Assembly: GCA_015068245.1 (NCBI GenBank)
Contig: SVKU01000023.1
Location: 1-35,502 of the forward strand
From: Oscillospiraceae bacterium
Lineage (GTDB): Bacteria; Bacillota; Clostridia; Oscillospirales; Oscillospiraceae
Reading direction: 5' to 3'
DNA length: 35,502 bases
The notes under the pieces are model-generated. The model saw only the letters and a list, made by a program, of their open reading frames with translations. It had not been told where the DNA came from and made no database searches. The position numbers and the translations under genes were made by a program. Below are positions 30,416-35,502 of the stretch, in pieces. Each line of letters begins with the position of its first letter. Positions within the stretch are counted from its first letter, which is position 1.

Positions 30416-30898
30416 TTAATCTTTGTACATTTTGTTCTTGATATCGTCTATTATTGCTTCGGGAACAAAGCCCGAAAGGTCAGCTCTGTACCGCACCATT
30501 TCTCTGGCGGCACTGGAGCTTAAAAACACATTTTCCTTCGCTGACGGCAGGAATACCGTTTCAAGGTGGGGGTTCGCTGTTTTGTTGATGAGTGCCATTT
30601 GGAACTCTATCTCAAAATCGGAAGAGTTGCGCAGCCCTTTAACAAGAACGCTGCCCTCATAATCCTTCGCATAATCAGCCAGAAGCCTTTCCGACAGCTC
30701 TACCTGCACATTGGGAAGGTGCGAGGTAACCTTGGAAATGAAATCTGCCCGTTCCTGAGATGTGAACATATATTTTTTGTCGCAGTTGACCATTACACAA
30801 ACCACAACACGGTCGAAAATGGCAGCTGCTCTTTCTATTACGTCCAGATGTCCAAGGGTAACGGGATCGAAACTTCCGGGGTATATGGCCGTTTTCAT
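30416..30898 (-). CDS. coaD: Phosphopantetheine adenylyltransferase
   Basis: The 160-residue nucleotidyltransferase begins KTAIYPGSFDPVTLGHLDVI with the TxGH motif at 14-17. It continues with VVCVMVNCDKKYMFTSQERADFI, LVKGLRNSSDFEIEFQMALINK and the C-terminal FLSSSAAREMVRYRADLSGFVPEAI, the counterpart of the ISSTxxR motif. CoaD transfers AMP from ATP to 4'-phosphopantetheine, the penultimate step to coenzyme A. The ATG overlaps the rsmD stop (ATGA), which implies coupling. Confidence 0.97.
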   Translation of the reverse strand: MKTAIYPGSFDPVTLGHLDVIERAAAIFDRVVVCVMVNCDKKYMFTSQERADFISKVTSHLPNVQVELSERLLADYAKDYEGSVLVKGLRNSSDFEIEFQMALINKTANPHLETVFLPSAKENVFLSSSAAREMVRYRADLSGFVPEAIIDDIKNKMYKD

Positions 30899-31449
30899 AC
30901 TTCCTCCAGCATAAGTCTGTAAACGCTTATTACAGTCTTACCGTATTTATAATCCCTGACCGACAGGCCGGGCTTGTCATAGCTTTTCAGCTCACCGTCG
31001 GCAGGTCGCTCACACACTATTATACCACCGCTGAGCAAAATGTCAAACTTAAGTATCAAATCCAGTGAAGTTTCCAGTAAATCACCGGCGTATGGAGGGT
31101 CAAGAAAGATTATTCCAAACTTTTTCCGGCATCTTTTGAGGTAGCTTTCAGCGTCAGAGTTGACAATCTCTGCCTGTTTTTCCATTTTTGCCCGTTTGAG
31201 ATTCTCTCCGATCAGCTTTACCATATCCCTGCTTTGGTCAACAAGCACAGCACTTTCGGCACCACGGCTGAGAGCTTCTATGGCCAGTTGCCCTGTTCCC
31301 GCAAAAAGATCCAGAACGTCCCGACCTGGTACATCAAACTGGATTATATTGAAAATGCTTTCCTTGACCTTATCAGTGGTCGGTCTGGCAGTATCACCGT
31401 TGGGCGTAAGAAGTCTTGTTCCTCTGGCTGTGCCTGTAATCACTCGCAT
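30895..31449 (-). CDS. rsmD: 16S rRNA (guanine966-N2)-methyltransferase RsmD
   Basis: The 184-residue protein has the family start RVITGTARGTRLLTPNGDTARPTTDKVKESIFNII. SAM motif I is VLDLFAGTGQLAIEALSRGA at 45-64 and the catalytic motif LDPPY lies at 116-120. RsmD modifies G966 in helix 31 of 16S rRNA. The start overlaps the uvrC stop by ten bases, and the stop overlaps coaD by four, so the genes are translated as a block. The rsmD-coaD pair is one of the most conserved in Bacillota. Confidence 0.96.
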   Translation of the reverse strand: MRVITGTARGTRLLTPNGDTARPTTDKVKESIFNIIQFDVPGRDVLDLFAGTGQLAIEALSRGAESAVLVDQSRDMVKLIGENLKRAKMEKQAEIVNSDAESYLKRCRKKFGIIFLDPPYAGDLLETSLDLILKFDILLSGGIIVCERPADGELKSYDKPGLSVRDYKYGKTVISVYRLMLEEV

Positions 31450-33269
31450 GTTTCATCAGTTCCTTTGTGGAAGTATTCGTATACCGCTTTGGCAGCAGGC
31501 TTGGGTACAACTGCTTCAAGTTCTTCCAATGCGGCGGCTTTAATGGCCTTAATTGTTTTAAAATGCTTTAACAGTGCGGTTCGTCTTGCCTGACCTACAC
31601 CTTTTATCTTCTCCAGTTCAGACTGTTTTACTTTCTTTGCCCGCAGGCTTCTATGGTATTCAATGGCAAACCTGTGGGTTTCTTCCTGAATCTTGCCAAA
31701 GAAAGAAAACACCGCCTGATTGCCGGATATGCTTATTTCCTGACCCGAAGCTGTCATCAGTGCCCTTGTACGATGGCGGTCGTCCTTGACCATGCCATAG
31801 ACGGGGATCACCAATCCGAGCTGTGCCAGAACCTCTTCTGCCGCTGAGCATTGAGCCTGACCGCCGTCCATCAGCAGCAGATCCGGACGATTTTCAAATC
31901 CCTCCGACTTGTCCACCAGCCTTGTCAGTCTTCGGGTCAGCACTTCCTGCATGGCATGGTAGTCGTCTTTTATATTCTCGTCCTTGACCTTAAAGGTACG
32001 ATAATCTCTTTTCAGCGGATTGCCGTCAACAAACACGGTCATGCTGCCTACCATATCGATGCCCGCTGTATTGGACATATCGTAAGCCTCAATCCTCTTT
32101 GGAATTTCAGGCAGCCCCAGCAGTTGAGCTACGAGTTCAAGAGTCTTATTGACACGTTCTGCTGCAGTGGTCACCCTTTCGGCTTCTTCAACGGCATTTT
32201 TATGAGCAAGCTTTATAAGTTCCGTCTTGTCTCCCCGCTGGGGAACGCTGATTTTAACCTTATGTCCCCTGCCGGACAACAGCTGAGCAAACAATTCGCT
32301 GTCTTCCATCAGGTGAGGCAGGAGTATCTCGCGAGGCAGATGGGTTCTTTCAAGATAATACTGCTTTACCAGTGCGGTCAGAGCATTTTCACCGCTGTCC
32401 GGCTCAGTAAGGCGGAACTCCTTGTCCACCAGATTTCCGCCGATATAATGGAGGACGACAAAACATCCCCTGTTATCGTTGCTGTACCAGCCGATAATAT
32501 CCGTATCTGCCATGGCTCCGGACACTACCCGCTGCTTTTTTCCAAGAGATTCAATGGCAAGGCACCTGTCACGCAGTTCAGCGGCCTGCTCAAATTTCAA
32601 TTCCTCCGCAGCCGCCTCCATCTGCTCACGCAGTTCTGCAGCTGCCTGCTTGTACTTGCCTTCCAATATCAGCTGCGCCTGACGAACTGTTTCATAATAC
32701 TGCCGCTGGCTGCCCAGCTTCTGGCACCAGCCGTCACACTGACCCATGTGATAGTTCAGGCATGGGCGGTCTTTACCGATATCCCGGGGAAACTTTTTGC
32801 TGCAGGACGGCAGACGCAGGGTCGTTTTGATGGTATTTATGGCGTTTTGGGTCACGGAACGCCCACCATAAGGGCCGAAATATTTCGCTCCGTCCTCAAG
32901 TGGTTTCGACACCATGGTAAGGTTTGGATATTCCTCATTCATATCCAGACGAATATAGGGATATCCCTTATCGTCCCTCAGCAGAATGTTGTATTTGGGT
33001 TGGTGAAGCTTTATCAGCGAACACTCAAGCACCAGGGCTTCAAACTCGCTTTGGGCTATGATAACACTGAAATCGTGGATATTGCGCACCATGGCTCTGG
33101 TCTTTTCCGAATGTCCGGCAGAGTCCACAAAATACTGGCTTACACGATTGCGCAGAGCCTTGGCTTTGCCAACATAGATGACTTTGCCGTTTTTGTCCGC
33201 CATGATATATACTCCCGGTGCCAGCGGCAGATCGTGAGCTTTTTGTTTCAGCTGTTCAAAGTCAGGCAA
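31440..33269 (-). CDS. uvrC: Excinuclease ABC subunit C
   Basis: The 609-residue protein has the N-terminal GIY-YIG nuclease domain (GVYIMADKNGKVIYVGKAKALRNRVSQYF near 19-47), a Cys-rich segment with CLNYHMGQCDGWC, a UVR domain near 200-235 (QMEAAAEELKFEQAAELRDRC), the RNase H-like 5' nuclease domain with EAYDMSNTAGIDMVGSMTVF and DLLLMDGGQAQ, and C-terminal helix-hairpin-helix LEKIKGVGQARRTALLKHF. UvrC makes both incisions in nucleotide excision repair. The start is TTG at 33269, with GGGAGGTGAT upstream. It heads the operon uvrC-rsmD-coaD-coiled-coil. Confidence 0.97.
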   Translation of the reverse strand: MPDFEQLKQKAHDLPLAPGVYIMADKNGKVIYVGKAKALRNRVSQYFVDSAGHSEKTRAMVRNIHDFSVIIAQSEFEALVLECSLIKLHQPKYNILLRDDKGYPYIRLDMNEEYPNLTMVSKPLEDGAKYFGPYGGRSVTQNAINTIKTTLRLPSCSKKFPRDIGKDRPCLNYHMGQCDGWCQKLGSQRQYYETVRQAQLILEGKYKQAAAELREQMEAAAEELKFEQAAELRDRCLAIESLGKKQRVVSGAMADTDIIGWYSNDNRGCFVVLHYIGGNLVDKEFRLTEPDSGENALTALVKQYYLERTHLPREILLPHLMEDSELFAQLLSGRGHKVKISVPQRGDKTELIKLAHKNAVEEAERVTTAAERVNKTLELVAQLLGLPEIPKRIEAYDMSNTAGIDMVGSMTVFVDGNPLKRDYRTFKVKDENIKDDYHAMQEVLTRRLTRLVDKSEGFENRPDLLLMDGGQAQCSAAEEVLAQLGLVIPVYGMVKDDRHRTRALMTASGQEISISGNQAVFSFFGKIQEETHRFAIEYHRSLRAKKVKQSELEKIKGVGQARRTALLKHFKTIKAIKAAALEELEAVVPKPAAKAVYEYFHKGTDETCE

Positions 33270-33569
33270 AGTATCACCTCCCGGGTACAGTTAACAGTTA
33301 ACAGTTAACAATTACAGTTAGCAGCCTCGCAGAGTTCGCTGCGAAGCAGCGAATGAATCTAAACCAAAATTTCCGGCAGCATGTATGTCGGAAATTTTAC
33401 TACACAGTCTGCAAACGTGCGAAGCTGGCAGCAAAGCTGACAGCGAGTGCGCTGCAGCAGACTGAAAAAGCCGTTTTTTAATGGCATCCGCCATTAAAAA
33501 ACGAGAAACTTTAATCCCCTGAATGATGCTGATGCGTCTTTCAGGGGATTTGTAGATTCACGCTATAAC
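33270..33569. repeat. Structured, repeat-rich intergenic region between ptsH and uvrC
   Basis: No gene is present. It holds three tandem CAGTTAA units (33288-33308), TTCGCTGC/GCAGCGAA (33335-33353), AAAATTTCCG/CGGAAATTTT (33366-33398), AGTCTGC/GCAGACT enclosing about 45 bases (33406-33463), a perfect 14-bp hairpin CGTTTTTTAATGGC/GCCATTAAAAAACG (33472-33503), and AATCCCCTGAA/TTCAGGGGATT (33513-33550). The last one or two may terminate ptsH. I see no clear uvrC promoter in it. Confidence 0.7.
33513..33550 (-). terminator. Probable terminator hairpin of ptsH
   Basis: AATCCCCTGAA pairs perfectly with TTCAGGGGATT around 16 nt, 20 bases behind the ptsH stop. The T-run on the minus strand is weak; the neighbouring T-rich hairpin at 33472-33503 may help. 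Confidence 0.5.
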
Positions 33570-33833
33570 TTATTCAGAGAAATTGGAGGAAATCAGATCC
33601 ACCAAAGCATTTACGGCGGTTTCCTCATCGGTACCATCTGCGATAAGAGTGATGGTAGTTCCCTTTACGATTCCAAGAGACAGAACGCCCAGAAGGCTCT
33701 TGGCGTTGACACGTCTTTCTTCCTTTTCGATCCAGATGCTGCTCTTATACTCGTTGGCTTTCTGGATGAAGAAGGTTGCGGGTCTGGCGTGGAGGCCCAC
33801 CTGATTGTTTACAACAGCTTCTTTGATGTACAT
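33570..33833 (-). CDS. ptsH: Phosphocarrier protein HPr
   Basis: The 87-residue protein has the HPr active site NQVGLHARPAT with His15, phosphorylated by enzyme I, and a regulatory Ser46 in NAKSLLGVLSLGI, phosphorylated by HPr kinase. Both key residues are kept, so it is a true HPr rather than a Crh-type paralogue. It can serve in the phosphotransferase system and, through Ser46-P, in carbon catabolite control with CcpA. AAGGAG precedes the ATG. It stands alone here; enzyme I is not adjacent. A promoter with 17-bp spacing lies at 33878-33906. Confidence 0.95.
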   Translation of the reverse strand: MYIKEAVVNNQVGLHARPATFFIQKANEYKSSIWIEKEERRVNAKSLLGVLSLGIVKGTTITLIADGTDEETAVNALVDLISSNFSE

Positions 33834-33877
33834 TTATTTCACTCCTTATATTGTTACAGAGCTATGTTCCACTAGAT

Positions 33878-33906
33878 ATATTAGCAAATGAAAAGCTGAA
33901 CGTCAA
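33878..33906 (-). promoter_or_regulatory. Promoter of ptsH
   Basis: On the minus strand TTGACG (33901-33906) and TAATAT (33878-33883) are 17 bp apart, about 45 bp before the start codon. Confidence 0.65.
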
Positions 33907-33982
33907 TAGTTTTTGGCCATTGTCATTTTATTTTACTTTGAATTAACAAAACAGGTTAACGGTTAAAGGTATCAGGTTAAGT

Positions 33983-34008
33983 CGGCGGGAGCAAGCCCCC
34001 GCCCTACG
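33983..34008. repeat. GGCGGGAGC-family palindromic repeat
   Basis: An exact copy of GGCGGGAGC...CCCCGCCCTACG between mutS2 and ptsH. Unlike most others it lies between codirectional genes. Short GGTTAAc-type repeats (33950-33980) precede it. Confidence 0.85.
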
Positions 34009-34043
34009 GTGTTGCCTCTTTAACAAGGAAGTCTTTGAGCAGT

Positions 34044-35502
34044 TCACTTAAGTTCTGCAATCGTTACGCCGTCTTCACCTTCGCCGTACAGACCGTTGCG
34101 GTAACTTTTGACACGCTTGTCCCGCTTGAGCTGAGTCTGGACAGCTTTTCTCAGCACACCTGTACCCTTTCCGTGGATAATGCGAACTGACGGAAGATTT
34201 CCCAGCACTGCGTTATCTATAAACAGGTTCACTACACCTTCGGCTTCTTCCGGCAGCATGCCTCGGATATCAAGTTCCGGTGTGGCTGCAAGGCTTCTGA
34301 GGCTCTCTTTTGATTTTTCGATAAACTTTTTAACGTCCTGCTGCTGATTCTCAATAAGACGTACTTCGTCTTTCTTGGCCTTTATGTTCAGAATACCTGC
34401 CTGCAAACGGTAAGTTCCGTCCTTTTCAATGGAAAGAACAGTGGCCTTGGTGCCGACACTGAGTATCTCAACGGTATCGCCCACCACGACGTCTCTGGAC
34501 GGAGGCGGCAGGTTTTCCTTTTCACGTTTTTCTCCAAGACGTGCTTCCGCCTCGTTCAGTTCACGACGCAGTGATGACTGCTTGTCATTCATACCCTGCC
34601 AGTTTTCACTGTTTTTAAGCTGCTTTCGCATATCCTTCAGCTCGGCTATAACGGCGTTGGCAGTGCTGCGGGCATCGTCGATTATGCTTTGGGCTTCTGC
34701 TCTGGCTTTCAGCACAGCCTTTTCACGTTCACGTTTTATCTCTTCACGATACTTTTCAGCAGCGTTCTTACTCTCCTCGGTTTCACGGCGGAGTTTTTCT
34801 GCCTCTTCCTTGGCAGCTTCCATAGCCTGTCGCTGGGTTTCAAGCTGGGTTATAACGTCCTCGAAGTCGGCGTCATTCTTATCTATCTGGTCTCCGGCTT
34901 TCTTGATGATATACTCCGAAAGACCCAGTCTGCGGGATATGGCAAAAGCGTTGGACTTGCCGGGAATACCTATGAGCAAACGGTAAGTGGGTTTCAAGGT
35001 TTCCACGTCAAACTCGCATGACGCATTCTGGACGCCTTCGGTTCGCATGGCGTATACCTTCATCTCTGCGTAATGGGTCGTTGCCGCAATTCGTGCGCCC
35101 ATCTGGCGGCAGTTTTCGATTATGGCAATAGCCAGTGCTGCACCCTCGACGGGGTCGGTACCTGCACCAAGTTCATCAAAAAGGATCATGGTGCCCATAT
35201 CTGCTTCGTCGATTATCTCAACAATGTTCTTCATATGGGACGAAAATGTGGACAGGGACTGCTCGATGCTTTGTTCGTCTCCGATGTCTGCCAGAACCTT
35301 GTCAAACACAGAAATGGTGCTGCCGTCATCTGCGGGAATATGAAGTCCGCACTCAGCCATCAGAGTCAGCAGACCAATGGTCTTCAGCGTTACTGTTTTG
35401 CCGCCGGTATTGGGACCGGTGACAACAAGGGTATCAAAATCCTTGCCCAGACGAACATCGATAGGCACAGCGTTTTTGATATTTATAAGAGGATGGCGGG
35501 CA
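34044..35502 (-). CDS. mutS2: Endonuclease MutS2, N-terminus beyond window
   Basis: The visible 485 residues are the C-terminal two thirds of MutS2. They begin ARHPLINIKNAVPIDVRLG and contain Walker A TGPNTGGKT, Walker B TMILFDELGAGTDPVEGAAL and the ABC-type ATPase region ARIAATTHYAEMKVYAM. A long charged coiled coil follows (about EKLRRETEESKNAAEKYREE), then a KOW-like beta domain VVVGDTVEILSVGTKATVLSIE, and a C-terminal Smr domain with LDIRGMLPEEAEGVVNLFIDNA and IIHGKGTGVLRKAV. MutS2 acts on recombination intermediates and, as shown in Bacillus, rescues collided ribosomes. The gene runs off the right edge; an internal GTG at 35468 is not the start. Confidence 0.96.
   Translation of the reverse strand, partial: ARHPLINIKNAVPIDVRLGKDFDTLVVTGPNTGGKTVTLKTIGLLTLMAECGLHIPADDGSTISVFDKVLADIGDEQSIEQSLSTFSSHMKNIVEIIDEADMGTMILFDELGAGTDPVEGAALAIAIIENCRQMGARIAATTHYAEMKVYAMRTEGVQNASCEFDVETLKPTYRLLIGIPGKSNAFAISRRLGLSEYIIKKAGDQIDKNDADFEDVITQLETQRQAMEAAKEEAEKLRRETEESKNAAEKYREEIKREREKAVLKARAEAQSIIDDARSTANAVIAELKDMRKQLKNSENWQGMNDKQSSLRRELNEAEARLGEKREKENLPPPSRDVVVGDTVEILSVGTKATVLSIEKDGTYRLQAGILNIKAKKDEVRLIENQQQDVKKFIEKSKESLRSLAATPELDIRGMLPEEAEGVVNLFIDNAVLGNLPSVRIIHGKGTGVLRKAVQTQLKRDKRVKSYRNGLYGEGEDGVTIAELK

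Noticed and set aside
31851-33308. A 485-codon open frame antisense to uvrC
   Set aside because: It has no domain pattern and no start signal; uvrC on the other strand is certain.
1351-34008. The GC-rich repeats as a CRISPR array or tRNA genes
   Set aside because: They are scattered singly or in one inverted pair, not regularly spaced, and lack tRNA arms or a CCA end.

Overview
The window reads as a chromosomal segment of an anaerobic, spore-forming member of the Bacillota (class Clostridia, most like the Oscillospirales/Ruminococcaceae group). The evidence is the large SRP RNA directly upstream of dnaX, the ctsR-mcsA-mcsB-clpC heat-shock operon with CIRCE and CtsR-type sites, spmA-spmB, an AbrB/SpoVT-like regulator, GTP-type PEP carboxykinase, a 2[4Fe-4S] ferredoxin, DUF1934 next to argS, and strong AAGGAGG-type ribosome binding sites. 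The taxonomic placement is inference; no rRNA is present.

Layout. 1-3142: a PadR regulator cut by the left edge, with its operator; RarD-like permease; convergent gluQ and a SAM methyltransferase. 3279-6420: SRP RNA, then the dnaX-ebfC-recR replication/repair operon. 6534-9270: GTP-PEPCK (minus) and a cyclophilin lipoprotein (plus). 9427-15088 is the accessory part: two sugar-type ABC permeases behind a long structured leader, a tannase-family hydrolase with a collagen-like Gly/Pro insertion, and an orphan radical SAM gene behind a leader with a micro-ORF, a possible pseudoknot and a hairpin covering its start. 15203-19717: the ctsR-mcsA-mcsB-clpC protein quality-control operon. 19806-23470: ferredoxin, trmN6-rsmI, an AbrB-like regulator, spmAB. 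23739-27010: ddl-DUF1934-argS (minus). 27111-29728: rsmA (plus) converging on phosphoglucomutase (minus). 29906-33269: uvrC-rsmD-coaD-coiled-coil operon (minus). 33570-35502: HPr and the 3' part of mutS2 (minus), cut by the right edge.

How it fits together. Most genes are housekeeping: DNA replication and repair (dnaX, recR, uvrC, mutS2), rRNA/tRNA modification (rsmA, rsmD, rsmI, trmN6, gluQ), cell wall and cofactor synthesis (ddl, coaD), central carbon metabolism and its control (pckA, pgcA, ptsH), and proteolysis (clpC operon). Nearly all convergent gene junctions carry short GC-rich palindromic repeats, many ending in CCCTAC, which look like a dispersed REP-like family.

The best candidate for something undescribed is the 5' leader of the radical SAM gene (13842-14021). 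It combines an 18-codon reading frame, an 11-bp stem whose loop can pair with downstream sequence as an H-type pseudoknot, and a perfect 10-bp hairpin that traps the end of the Shine-Dalgarno site and the first base of the start codon. The second candidate is the roughly 450-nt leader of the ABC permease operon, which starts with two near-identical hairpins. Neither matches a riboswitch class I can name. All structures were read by eye, without folding software or database searches.
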